A program made the translations under genes and the position numbers. A model generated the notes under the pieces. It had not been told where the DNA came from, made no database searches, and saw only the letters and a program-made list of their open reading frames with translations. From Sphingomonas sp. PAMC26645 (GTDB taxonomy: Bacteria > Pseudomonadota > Alphaproteobacteria > Sphingomonadales > Sphingomonadaceae), in contig NZ_CP039249.1 in NCBI RefSeq assembly GCF_004795835.1, positions 3,633,001 through 3,697,000 of the forward strand: a stretch of 64,000 nucleotides of DNA. Direction: 5' to 3'. Position 1 is the stretch's first letter; each line of letters starts with the position of its first letter. Positions 9,539 through 16,933 of the stretch are shown here, piece by piece.

Positions 9539-10356
9539 TGCGCACTGCGTTCGCCCTCATCTCGACCGCGCTGCTGGCGACGGCGGGCAGCGCACAGGAC
9601 ACCGTGCCGACGCTCGCCCCAGCAACCGTGGTGTCGCGCTTCGTCGCCGAGGAAGCTCGGCAGGGGGTCGCCGTCGACGCACGATACTTCTACCCGATGA
9701 GCAACAACCGCATCGGCAAATACGACAAGAAGACCGGCAAGCGGGTCGCCCAATGGGAGGGGCCGCGCGCACTCTATCCGCACATGAACTCGTGCGTGGT
9801 CGACGGGGGCGAGCTGGTCTGCGCCGCGTCCAACTATCCCGCGGTACCGATGTCCAGTGCGGTCGAAATATTCGACACACGGACACTGCGCCACCTCCGC
9901 AGCGTCAGCCTGCCGCCGATGCCGGGATCGCTGACCTGGATCGAACGGCATGGCGACGCCTGGTTCGCAGGCTATGCCAATTATCCCGAAGCGCGCGGCG
10001 GCGAGCTAGGTCACGATCATCGCTGGACGCTGCTGGTCCGCTTCGACGCGCAGTTCCGCAGCACCGGATCGTGGCATTTCCCCGAAAGCGTTCTGGCACG
10101 CTTCCCGCCGATGAGTTGCTCGGGTGGATCGTGGGGCGACGATGGCCTGCTCTATGTCACGGGGCATGACCGTCCGGAACTCTACGCGCTGCGCCTCCCG
10201 GAAGCCGGCAGCGTCCTTGAGCACGTCGCGACGATCCCGCTCGCCACCGGCGGCCAGGCGATCGCGTGGGACCGATCGACGCCGCGGATGCTTTGGTCGC
10301 TCGATCGCCAGACGAAGAACGTCGTGGCGAGCCGGATTCCTATGATCACACCCTAG
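9538..10356 (+). CDS. Secreted beta-propeller-like protein of unknown function
   Basis: A 272-residue protein with a Sec signal peptide (RTAFALISTALLATAGSAQD). The rest is rich in WD/YVTN-like turns: GVAVDARYFYPMSNNRIGKYD, SSAVEIFDTRTLRHLRSVS, WGDDGLLYVTGHDRPELYALR and GQAIAWDRSTPRMLWSLDR, arranged as expected for propeller blades. I do not recognise a specific enzyme family. The ATG overlaps the stop of the preceding TonB receptor by one base (TGATG), so the two are translationally coupled and probably act on the same substrate in the periplasm or at the surface. Two Cys residues (SCVVDGG and ELVCAASN) might form a disulphide. A scaffold or a hydrolase of the phytase/lactonase propeller type are both possible; I see no catalytic signature that decides. 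Confidence 0.7.
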   Translation: MRTAFALISTALLATAGSAQDTVPTLAPATVVSRFVAEEARQGVAVDARYFYPMSNNRIGKYDKKTGKRVAQWEGPRALYPHMNSCVVDGGELVCAASNYPAVPMSSAVEIFDTRTLRHLRSVSLPPMPGSLTWIERHGDAWFAGYANYPEARGGELGHDHRWTLLVRFDAQFRSTGSWHFPESVLARFPPMSCSGGSWGDDGLLYVTGHDRPELYALRLPEAGSVLEHVATIPLATGGQAIAWDRSTPRMLWSLDRQTKNVVASRIPMITP

Positions 10357-10370
10357 GCAGCGTTCGGGGA

Positions 10371-10392
10371 GACCCACAAGTGGACGTTCAGG
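10371..10392 (-). repeat. Copy of the GAAYGTCCGC dispersed intergenic repeat
   Basis: The reverse complement reads CTGAACGTCCACTTGTGGGTC, close to the copy at 736-758, including the flanking GTGGGTCTC. It begins 14 bp after the stop of the propeller gene and marks the left edge of the degenerate accessory zone. Confidence 0.5.
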
Positions 10393-10559
10393 CGCCCTTC
10401 CCCGCCTCCCAACTTCGGACGCGGGTTCATCCTTGGGAATTACCGATTTTGAAACCCGGCTATCCGCTCGCGAATGTCGTGATAGGGAAAGGAAAGCGGA
10501 CCGGTGGCTTGCGGTTTCTGACGGGTGGATAACTATCACAGCGCGTGTCAGGCTAGGAT

Positions 10560-10961
10560 ATGGATTACCGCCCTTCATTGGTCTTCTTCTTGGGACTGCT
10601 CCCGATCTCTGCTGCGGGGGCTGCCAATGCCGGGGCAGGAAAACCATTTTGCCCTATTGCCGGGAGTCCGCTGCGAGCTCCCATCCAAGACCTCGACCTC
10701 GTGCCGATTGCCCATCGGATCGAGCTCCTAAACAATGGAGGTGTCGAATGGCACTATCGCCCAGTTTTGTTATCACCATTACGGAGTTCGTTTCGAGCTG
10801 CCTCCAAGACAGGATGGAACGGCCAGTCCGTATGTTTCCGTACGAAGTACGCCGATTGCGACAAGGTATTGCTCATACGGCGCTGGATGATGGAGCATCT
10901 AAACTACGGGCCAGACCGATGCTCTGAAGTGCTGACCCCGCCGCCAGCTCCGAGACGTTAA
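10560..10961 (+). CDS. Small secreted protein, unknown
   Basis: A 133-residue open frame beginning with a credible signal peptide (MDYRPSLVFFLGLLPISAAG followed by AANAGAG). The mature part contains LVPIAHRIELLNNGGVEWHY and, later, VCFRTKYADCDKVLLIRRWM, with Cys residues at three places and a Pro-rich tail (PPPAPRR). The middle has a faint resemblance to small ExbD-like domains, which I cannot confirm. Codon usage is less GC-rich than in neighbouring genes. No good Shine-Dalgarno is visible, and a downstream ATG is possible. It lies in a zone with repeats and decayed genes, so it may be a remnant. Confidence 0.4.
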   Translation: MDYRPSLVFFLGLLPISAAGAANAGAGKPFCPIAGSPLRAPIQDLDLVPIAHRIELLNNGGVEWHYRPVLLSPLRSSFRAASKTGWNGQSVCFRTKYADCDKVLLIRRWMMEHLNYGPDRCSEVLTPPPAPRR

Positions 10962-11008
10962 CGTAGGCGTTTGGAGTGTCCGTTCTCAGGGAAGCTCTGG
11001 CAGGAGCT

Positions 11009-11028
11009 GAACGTCCGCGTTCGGGCGG
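11009..11028 (+). repeat. Copy of the GAAYGTCCGC dispersed intergenic repeat
   Basis: Reads GAACGTCCGCGTTCGGGCGG and is followed by GGAATGGCTGGAATGG, a tail similar to that after the copy at 11607-11625 (CGAATGGCTGGAACGG). The shared tail suggests the repeat unit is longer than the core. Confidence 0.5.
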
Positions 11029-11097
11029 AATCGGAATGGCTGGAATGGAAGGAAAGCAGCCATTGGTTGGCAACCTCCTATCACCTACGGACAGGCG

Positions 11098-11379
11098 ATG
11101 ACGCTCTACCGCAAAGCATGGCTGTTCACGGGGTGGACGATGCTCGTGTTTGCTACTTCGCCGCTTTGGCTGTTTTGGCCGTTCATGACCTTGGGTCTCA
11201 TTGGAGCCCTGCCGGGAATGGCGTTGTGGGTAGCGCACGGTGCAGCGTTCCTGTGGCTTTTCCGCTGTCCCGAGTGCGGCACATCTCCGTTCACAACGCG
11301 GCTTGGCTCCGTCGGAATCAGCCATCCATGGCCTCGCCGTTGCTGCTCGAAATGCGGCAAAAACCTTACGACGAATTAG
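11098..11379 (+). CDS. Small membrane protein with C-terminal zinc ribbon
   Basis: A 93-residue protein. Two hydrophobic segments (about residues 10-30, LFTGWTMLVFATSPLWLFW, and 31-54, MTLGLIGALPGMALWVAHGA) are joined by a short loop. The C-terminal tail carries two Cys pairs, CPECG and CSKCG, spaced as in a zinc ribbon. This pattern is seen in small uncharacterised inner-membrane proteins of alphaproteobacteria. The ATG has a GGACAGG sequence a few bases upstream. No partner is evident; neighbours are repeats and other small membrane proteins. The architecture makes it credible as a real gene, but the function is unknown. Confidence 0.6.
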   Translation: MTLYRKAWLFTGWTMLVFATSPLWLFWPFMTLGLIGALPGMALWVAHGAAFLWLFRCPECGTSPFTTRLGSVGISHPWPRRCCSKCGKNLTTN

Positions 11380-11412
11380 GTCTGCTTTGAAGAGGATAGC
11401 AGACGTTCCCGG

Positions 11413-11583
11413 TTAGGCTGTTCCATTCCACCACCGGCGGAGCCGTTCCGAACCAAGTAAGCTCTCGAAACCATATCCAAAGCTAAGGGCAACAGGAACC
11501 AGCACACTTGCGGGCATTCCGATAGCAGTTTGAACGGCGAATGCGAGCAATGCCCCGAGGACGAAAGCAATTAACCAGCGCAT
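11413..11583 (-). CDS. Tiny membrane protein (56 residues)
   Basis: An open frame of 56 codons beginning MRWLIAFVLGALLAFAVQTA, then GMPASVLVPVALSFGYGFES, and ending in a basic tail (RLRRWWNGTA). The first segment is a convincing transmembrane helix and the second a weaker one. The positive tail follows the second helix, consistent with an inner-membrane protein. It lies on the opposite strand to the zinc-ribbon protein and in the same orientation as the next small membrane gene. No clear Shine-Dalgarno is present. Coding potential rests on hydrophobic pattern only. Confidence 0.4.
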   Translation of the reverse strand: MRWLIAFVLGALLAFAVQTAIGMPASVLVPVALSFGYGFESLLGSERLRRWWNGTA

Positions 11584-11606
11584 AGGCTCAGCCTAGAGCG
11601 GTAAGC

Positions 11607-11625
11607 GAATGTCCGCAATTGGGCG
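11607..11625 (+). repeat. Copy of the GAAYGTCCGC dispersed intergenic repeat
   Basis: Reads GAATGTCCGCAATTGGGCG, followed by CGAATGGCTGGAACGG and then by ATAACGGACTGGCGGCTTTC. It fills the gap between two minus-strand small membrane genes. Confidence 0.5.
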
Positions 11626-11737
11626 TTATCCGAATGGCTGGAACGGGAAGGATAACGGACTGGCGGCTTTCGGGTATGGTTGGCGTTCGCTGCCGCTCGG
11701 TTCAAACTGCCGTTGCTTCATTTTTTAGATAGCCATC

Positions 11738-12022
11738 TCACTCACCCGTCAAATAACGATAGGCAGCGTAGCTGGTAGAAAACAGGAAAACTCCCGCTCC
11801 GCATAGGAATACCGCAACGTTCGCGCCCTCATTACCTGCTGTTAAAAACATTACGAATATCGCCACCATGGTGAAAACTATGCGTGGATACAGGAATCTC
11901 GTGTAGCCACTTCCTTCCCCGTACAAGTTTGGTCTACCAAGCGCAAAAACTATTCGCGAGTACACAGCCCAATCGAGCGCTAATCCTACCACGACGGAAA
12001 TTACACAGTACAGTATCGCCAC
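11738..12022 (-). CDS. Small integral membrane protein, unknown
   Basis: A 94-residue protein with three hydrophobic stretches: residues about 2-28 (ILYCVISVVVGLALDWAVY), 45-62 (RIVFTMVAIFVMFLTAG) and 68-88 (VAVFLCGAGVFLFSTSYAA). The composition is typical of a small inner-membrane protein; no catalytic or binding motif is visible. It is flanked by intergenic repeats and other small genes on a segment that reads less GC-rich than the surrounding chromosome. I do not recognise the family. Confidence 0.5.
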   Translation of the reverse strand: MAILYCVISVVVGLALDWAVYSRIVFALGRPNLYGEGSGYTRFLYPRIVFTMVAIFVMFLTAGNEGANVAVFLCGAGVFLFSTSYAAYRYLTGE

Positions 12023-12181
12023 CGATTGGCCCTCCGCACGTACGGTATGCTACGAGGGTTCCGTCCGCTAGTCGGCGCTGGCTCATCCGCAGCGAACGGC
12101 TAGGTTTGGGCGTTAGCAGAAGGGGCGGTTTGGGAAGGTTAGCTGCCATTCCGCGAAGCTGTCGCACTTACCGGTTAGTTA

Positions 12182-12619
12182 TCAGCATCCGGGTTCATCT
12201 CCCCGAGCACGGCAAAACGCGTCAGACGCCGCCATGGCCTTCTCGCGATCTACGATCAGGAAGCGAAGCTCGCTCTCAGCAGCAAGCAAGGCACGCTCAA
12301 TCTCAGCCTTGCCAGAGCCGGAGGGCGCCGCCAGTCGCGCTGCATTGCGTGAAGTCGATCTCCGGGCGGCACATCGCGCAAGTATCTCGGTCACGATCTG
12401 CTCTCGCTCCGTTCGGCCAGCAGGTAACCCGTCACCAGTTTTTTCCGCAATCGGATCGAAGAGACAGCCAAAATACGAAAAGAGTGGCTTACTTGCTGCT
12501 ATCGGCAAAGCTTGTTCAGGCGCAGACTGTGCTGCCCATGCCGCGAAAAACGTCGCCAGGATCATCCCATTCCCCACAAGTGAGTGCGCCAGCATCGTCA
12601 GTGTGATTCTGGTCAACAT
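12182..12619 (-). CDS. Secreted or membrane-anchored hypothetical protein
   Basis: A 145-residue protein. It starts with a hydrophobic signal or anchor segment (TLTMLAHSLVGNGMILATFF, then AAWAAQSAPEQA), followed by a soluble part with a central CLFDPIAEKTGDGLP stretch and a helical, Ala/Glu/Arg-rich C-terminal half ending in RARGDEPGC. The reading frame is continuous with the upstream group II intron, but the ATG at 12619, preceded by GGAGAG, lies about 170 bp beyond the intron end and is the natural start. Four Cys residues are present. The gene is unrecognised. The intron sits upstream of it in the same orientation, so readthrough transcription is possible. Confidence 0.5.
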   Translation of the reverse strand: MLTRITLTMLAHSLVGNGMILATFFAAWAAQSAPEQALPIAASKPLFSYFGCLFDPIAEKTGDGLPAGRTEREQIVTEILARCAARRSTSRNAARLAAPSGSGKAEIERALLAAESELRFLIVDREKAMAASDAFCRARGDEPGC

Positions 12620-12643
12620 ACTCTCCGCGCAGTGACAGCCTCT

Positions 12644-12662
12644 CTTATGTCCGCAATCGGGC
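12644..12662 (+). repeat. Copy of the GAAYGTCCGC dispersed intergenic repeat
   Basis: Reads CTTATGTCCGCAATCGGGC, a diverged copy of the same core, followed further on by GAACGAATGGCTGCTTTCGG, which again resembles the tails of the copies at 11.0 and 11.6 kb. It lies in the short gap between the group II intron and the hypothetical secreted protein. Confidence 0.4.
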
Positions 12663-12865
12663 TTGTGCGGGATGGGGGTATGGGAACGATCGGCCTGAAC
12701 GAATGGCTGCTTTCGGAAGCCCCAATTTGCAACTCGACTGTCCGACATTGGGCGGACACGCCCTGCTCTCCGGCTTCCAGGCAGAGTAGAGTCAGGAAGT
12801 GGCGCGGTATCGTGCGGTTCGCCTGTGGGGCTCACCAGACGACCCGTTTCCACTCCCTGCTCATC

Positions 12866-12899
12866 GAACCGGACATGCGGATCTCCCTGCATCCGGCTC
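12866..12899 (-). ncRNA. Group II intron domain V
   Basis: The minus-strand sequence starts GAGCCGGATGCAGGG and ends CCGCATGTCCGGTTC. The two halves pair to form the 34-nt hairpin with an internal bulge and GNRA-like GAGA tip that is the catalytic heart of group II introns. It lies just downstream of the maturase remnant and just upstream of domain VI, as expected. Confidence 0.8.
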
Positions 12900-12911
12900 T
12901 CGGACAAAGCA

Positions 12912-13684
12912 TCACGCCTTCGCCCACGGCGCGCCCCGACCAAGCTGGGTAAGCCGCACGAGCCCGTACTGCTCGTAGAGGTGCTGGGGTAGATAGGCTC
13001 TTCAACAGCACAATTCAGCCACAACCTGACCAGGTGCAACACGCGTGGATCGACGATCCGGCGTGCCACAGACTTCATCAGTTCGGGATGGGGAATGCTG
13101 CCGAAGTAGTCGGCGAGGTCGGCGTCCACGACATCGGGACGTCCGTGATACAGTTGGTCTTCTACCTCGACCACGGCCTGCTGGGCGTTGCGCCCAGCAC
13201 GATAGGCGTAGATCTCTGGTGGAAGGTCGGCTTCGAAGATCGGTTCCAACACCAGCATCGCTGCTGTCATGCAGACCCGATCCCGCACGGTGGATATGCC
13301 CAGCGGCCTGAGTTTGCCGTTGGCTTTCGGTATATGGACCCGTCTGATCGGCTCCGGTCGGTACGTCTTCTCTCTGAGCGCAAGCGCCAGTTCTGCCAGC
13401 CACCGCTCGACGCCATACGCTTCGATATCCGCGAAGTCCTGACCGTCTACCCCGGGTGCGCCCTTGTTAGAGCGGCACTTGGCGTAGGCATGAGCCAGAA
13501 TGTCGTCGCGGCTGATCTTGTCGTACAGCGCGTAGAACCGATAACCGGCTTCCGCCTTAGCTTTCGCATGTAACGCCATCTGCAGGTCCCGGACGCTTTT
13601 CGGAGTTGATAGGTTTCCCAATCCCCTGTCCCTCACCACTTGCTGCGTTTGCCTTGAACCAAGGCCCCTTCCCTCCACCGACAT
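12912..13684 (-). pseudogene. Group II intron reverse transcriptase/maturase with internal deletion
   Basis: The N-terminal about 230 residues are recognisably an LtrA-type reverse transcriptase: RFYALYDKISRDDILAHAY, YRPEPIRRVHIPKANGKLRP, IFEADLPPEIYAYRAGRNAQ and the first catalytic Asp in DVVDADLADYFGSIPH. The frame breaks just after LVRLWLNCAVEE. In a different frame the sequence resumes with LYEQYGLVRLTQLGRGAPW and AKA-stop, the usual extreme C-terminus of such maturases, ending at 12912. The whole middle, including the catalytic YADD box and the X/maturase domain, is gone (roughly 180 codons by comparison with normal length). This is an internal deletion with frameshift, not a simple truncation. 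No reverse transcriptase activity is expected. Confidence 0.85.
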
Positions 13685-14244
13685 TACTCGGTTTCCACGG
13701 TACTACGGGCCTCTCCGCCACCCCATCGCGCCCGTCCCATCCCTCACAGGCGTCCGGTTGCTCATCCCTGAGCACGTGATGGGGCTTCCCGTGTTGCGTG
13801 CGCTTTCCTTGTGTACATGCTGCCGCCATTACCCCGGTGCAGCAGACGAGCTCCAAACGTCGCTCAAACTCGCCCGTCTGTATCAGCCTTCCCCGAAATG
13901 GGTGTCGGGTCGGCCTGCACATCGTCCTTTTCGAGGCTTGCTCAGCGTTCACTCACGTTGCGGCCTGCACACTCGCACGGTCACCTACGTGACCGTCATC
14001 CGGGGGCTTCAAACACTTCGTTACCTCCATGCCTGCCCCGGTTGCTTCCGGCTGGAGCTCTTAGCCGGGTGGGACTCGCACCCACTAGAAAACGCCGCCT
14101 TTGCACGGCGCACCCCATAGCCGGACATTCGCGTCCTTCCATGCGTCCCAACTTCACGCATTCATTCATGCCCGCTATAAGGGCTGTAGCGAGCTGATTT
14201 TCCATTGCTGCATGACGGCATTGACTGCCGGGTGAGCCCCGCGG

Positions 14245-14715
14245 CTAGAGGTAGGTTTGTTCTCTCGACAGGCCAAACGACGCGAGTACCTCCCGGTCGC
14301 GTTGCGTCATCCGCTCTTTCGCCTCACCGTCGACAATGCTTTTTCCCTTGGGCCAGTTTTTCAGGAAACGAGAAAGCAGCGCCTGCATCGTCAGATAATA
14401 ATCACGCGAGATCGCGGCATAATTGGCATGGTGGAAGTCCAGCTGATCGACACCGTTCTCACGTCCGATGGCTCGGGATAGTCCTGCAGCGAGAGGATCG
14501 ACGATCTCCAAGTAAGAGATCATCTGAAACCGGAACTGATCGGCGTCGGTGACGAAGCACATGAACTCCTCTCCGTACCGCCCGCAGGAATAGGCGACCG
14601 TCACATCGCCTCGCTTGAATTCCTCCTGATAGTTCGACGATTTCACGCGCATGAACCCGCCGGCCCGCAACTCAGGAACAAGGCGATCGATCGCCGACCC
14701 AGCCGGCTCGATCAC
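14245..14715 (-). CDS. Unknown 156-residue protein, coupled to a small upstream gene
   Basis: The start is set at GTG (14715), which overlaps the TGA of the preceding small frame in a GTGA arrangement. Upstream codons in this frame are antisense-like and arginine-rich, so they are excluded. The protein is soluble, with IEPAGSAIDRLVPELRAGG at the N-terminus, a central AYSCGRYGEEFMCFVTDADQ and QLDFHHANYAAISRDYYLTM, and a basic C-terminal helix region. I do not recognise the family. The two-gene coupled layout with a small partner resembles toxin/immunity or toxin/antitoxin arrangements, but no motif supports that, so it stays a hypothesis. Confidence 0.6.
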   Translation of the reverse strand: MIEPAGSAIDRLVPELRAGGFMRVKSSNYQEEFKRGDVTVAYSCGRYGEEFMCFVTDADQFRFQMISYLEIVDPLAAGLSRAIGRENGVDQLDFHHANYAAISRDYYLTMQALLSRFLKNWPKGKSIVDGEAKERMTQRDREVLASFGLSREQTYL

Positions 14716-14858
14716 TGGCCGCCCGCCGCCGTCTTGCCGACCTTCGCAATCTTGTTGGAGATCGGTTCGTATTCGTAGGTGTTGTCGATCAAACACTGGA
14801 ACTCGCGGTCGAACCCGGTCAGCTTGGCGGTCACCGCTATCGCCCATAGGTTACGCAT
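14712..14858 (-). CDS. Small gene (48 residues) coupled to the 156-residue protein
   Basis: Begins MRNLWAIAVTAKLTGFDREF, continues QCLIDNTYEYEPISNKIAKV and ends GKTAAGGQ. An excellent Shine-Dalgarno (GAGGAGAGG) sits 4 nt before the ATG. The frame stays open for about 24 further codons upstream (including LTDLFAYDVLSSDEERT) after an in-frame TGA, so this could instead be the tail of a longer, decayed protein. The stop overlaps the GTG start of the next gene by 4 bp, a strong sign that the two are co-translated. Family unknown. Confidence 0.5.
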   Translation of the reverse strand: MRNLWAIAVTAKLTGFDREFQCLIDNTYEYEPISNKIAKVGKTAAGGQ

Positions 14859-15026
14859 CGTCCTCTCCTCGTCGGAACTGAGCACGTCGTACGCAAACAG
14901 ATCGGTTAGCGCTATGCCGTGAAGTGGAAGAGACGCCAGCCGTCAAGACCAACGGTTGCTGACCGGGCGATACCAGCCATGCCAACATTTGCCGCCAATT
15001 ACTGCCGCGCCGATCGGAGACGCCAA

Positions 15027-15083
15027 GACTCACAAGCAGACGCTCACGCCTCCCCCCTCACGACCCAGAAGCGGACTTTCAGA
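15027..15083 (-). repeat. Two adjacent copies of the GAAYGTCCGC dispersed repeat
   Basis: The reverse complement contains TGAAAGTCCGCTTCTGGGTC (15062-15083) and TGAGCGTCTGCTTGTGAGTC (15027-15049), separated by a purine-rich spacer. This is the only double copy in the window. It lies about 60 bp downstream of the truncated AraC-like gene, in a 282-bp gap with no other recognisable feature. Confidence 0.5.
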
Positions 15084-15140
15084 GCATCGGTTCTGATCAC
15101 CAGTTTCAGCTGCTTATTCATGTCCACGGCCAGAGTGAAG

Positions 15141-16100
15141 TTATGACGGCGAGCCCCTCCCTCTGACCGCCGGGTCCCCCAACTGGGCGGCGACATGCTC
15201 GACGCGCAGCCCGTTGATCGCTTCGGCGAACCCCAGCCCCAGCCCCTCGTTGAGGCCGCGGGACAGATAGGCGGTGTTGGTCCCTAGCTTGCGGGCCAGC
15301 TCAGCAAGATCAAGATCCGGATCGCGCCACCATCCATGCTCTTCGATCCGGTCCATCCACTCGGCCGCGACCGGCCGCCAGTCGCGCTCGATCGGTTCCA
15401 CGATCGGCTGCAATCGGGCGTCCGCCTGCCGCCAGCCCTCGATCGCCAGATAATTGCCGACGACAGCCAGCACGACGTAGAAGCCGAACATATCAAAGTA
15501 GGAGAGCTGAGCGATCAGTGCATCTGTGATCAGGTACCCCGTTCGCACCGTCACGATCGCGGCATAGGCGACCAGCACCGCTTGCACGCGCCTTGCCGCG
15601 GCGAGGTCTGATCTGCGCGCCAGCAACCAGCCTCGATGGCGGCGCAGGGCGCGGAGCCCAGCGACAGCATATCCGATCATCGACGCGAGCAGCAGCGCCG
15701 CCAGGATCGGATCGAGCCAAGGGCGTTGAACATCCCGGTCGAACGCTCCCCGCAGATCGAGCGGCAAGCAGAAGGCGATGGCTTGATAGGCGAACTGGGC
15801 CGCGGGCAATGCGGCGTGCCAACGCGGTATCGGTCGATCGAAGATCAAGGCGTTCAGGTGCGCGTACAGCAGCGGCCCCATCGCCAGGGGAACGGCGAAC
15901 GGTGCGAACGAAAGCCACGGCCAGCGATCGTAGAAGCCTGCATAACCGATAGCGAACGGCGTCAGCATACCGCACAGGACAATCAGCAACGCGCCGAGAG
16001 AGCGTCGCGCCATCCCGCTCCGCACGATGATGGCAGCCGCCAGCACCAGCATCTGTGCCTCGAACAGACCGAGGATGAGGGACATGGGACCGATGCTCAT
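15141..16100 (-). pseudogene. Membrane-anchored AraC-family regulator truncated inside its HTH domain
   Basis: A 319-residue frame. The N-terminal two thirds form about seven transmembrane helices (for example LILGLFEAQMLVLAAAIIV and FGFYVVLAVVGNYLAIEGW), the sensor layout of a known group of AraC-type regulators. A linker (RDWRPVAAEWMDRIEEHGWW) is followed by the first HTH of an AraC domain (LAELARKLGTNTAYLSRGLN). After EHVAAQLGDPAV the normal second HTH (expected as IALDAGFASKASFNRAF-like) is replaced by a few unrelated residues and a stop. Some 40-50 C-terminal residues are missing. A double copy of the dispersed repeat lies just beyond. The product is probably unable to bind its operator. 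Confidence 0.7.
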
Positions 16101-16367
16101 GCGACTATCAGCCTCGCTACACCAGCAACGTCAATGGGCGATCGAGTTGGTCATGGGCGAGCGCTTGGGCATTCCCGAAACATGGTATTGGATGAGTTTT
16201 GAGAATGCTCGCGTTTACTTTAAACTCGACAGTGAGGCGAGAAACTGGGCGGCTTTTGAAAACTTGCTCGGCAGGCGACGGCTGCGGCTTTCGCTTTGGG
16301 ATGAGTTTACAGAAAAGGGCACAGCTCGTTCGAGCGGAACGGCCAGATCGTACATGGAACCAGACCA

Positions 16368-16615
16368 TTGCCATACGCCTCGGACCCCCTCGGCAACGCC
16401 TTTACCCGGAACTTCCGGGAGGAGGACGATCTGATCTACTTCGCTCCGCCGGGTTCCCGCGAGCGCGTCGCAGTGCCTCGGTCTGACTTCAAGAGCGCCG
16501 TATTAAACCAGCAATCGATCGCAAAAGTCGCAAAGACGGCAAGTTTTGCTGTTTTGGGCATGGCTTGCCTGACCATGGGTTGGAAGTTTCTGTTCGGGGG
16601 ACTGGGGATTTGGGC
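16368..16615 (+). pseudogene. Fragment of a small membrane protein
   Basis: The frame reads PYASDPLGNAFTRNFREEDD, then LIYFAPPGSRERVAVPRSDF and a hydrophobic segment (ASFAVLGMACLTMGWKFLFG) that looks like one transmembrane helix. It begins at TTG with no visible ribosome-binding site. At about 16615 the sequence runs into the tail of a minus-strand SDR remnant, and the remaining codons up to 16769 are antisense to that gene. It therefore seems to be a gene interrupted by a recombination joint. The 267 bp to the left, up to the AraC-like gene, hold no gene I can support. Confidence 0.35.
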
Positions 16616-16618
16616 CTA

Positions 16619-16933
16619 CTATGCCGTCATTCCGGCCTCGTCCAGCTTGCCCAGATGGTCGACGCCGGCGTCGTTGACGAGCACGTCGATCCGACCGAAG
16701 CGATCGATCGCCGCCTCGACCAACGCCTCGCACGCGGCGCGGTCGGTGACGTCGGTTTCCCGCGTCTAAACGGTGCCGCCCAGCTCGTTTGCGAGCGCGT
16801 CGAGCGCACGCGTGTCGATATCGCCCAGCACCAGCGTCCTGCCTTCCTCGGCGAAGCGGCGCGCGGCGCCCTCACCGATGCCCGAGGCGGCACCGGTGAT
16901 CACGACCACCTTGTCGGCAAAGCGCGCCATCAT
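16619..16933 (-). pseudogene. Short-chain dehydrogenase remnant with premature stop
   Basis: Starts ATGATGGCG and encodes the classical Rossmann N-terminus (FADKVVVITGAASGIGEGAA, then RRFAEEGRTLVLGDIDTRAL). After NELGGTV an in-frame TAG interrupts a sequence that otherwise continues perfectly as [20 protein letters not shown] and [19 protein letters not shown], with the SDR NAG motif (here NDAG). The gene then stops at a TAG soon after DEAGMTA. The substrate half and the YxxxK catalytic residues are lost. Both a nonsense change and a 3' truncation are visible. It lies directly downstream of pfpI in the same orientation, so it was probably once the last gene of a catalase-PfpI-SDR stress operon. 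Confidence 0.75.

Larger units (their letters stand above)
12786..14113 (-). mobile_element. Degenerate group II intron with internally deleted maturase
   Basis: On the minus strand the element begins with GTGCGCC (consensus GUGYG) at 14113. A long non-coding domain I-III region runs to about 13690, followed by the reverse transcriptase frame, a canonical 34-nt domain V (12866-12899) and a domain VI stem whose 3' side CCTGACTCTAC carries a bulged A 7 nt before a 3' end of AC. Total length is about 1.33 kb, whereas introns of this type with an intact maturase are nearer 1.9 kb. The shortfall matches the missing central and C-terminal maturase. The ribozyme core may still fold, so splicing with a maturase supplied in trans is conceivable; autonomous mobility is not. 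Confidence 0.8.

Noticed and set aside
13557..13952. Open frame upstream of the maturase on the minus strand
   Set aside because: It lies in the structured domain I-III part of the group II intron and has no protein-like pattern; it is an accidental translation of ribozyme RNA.
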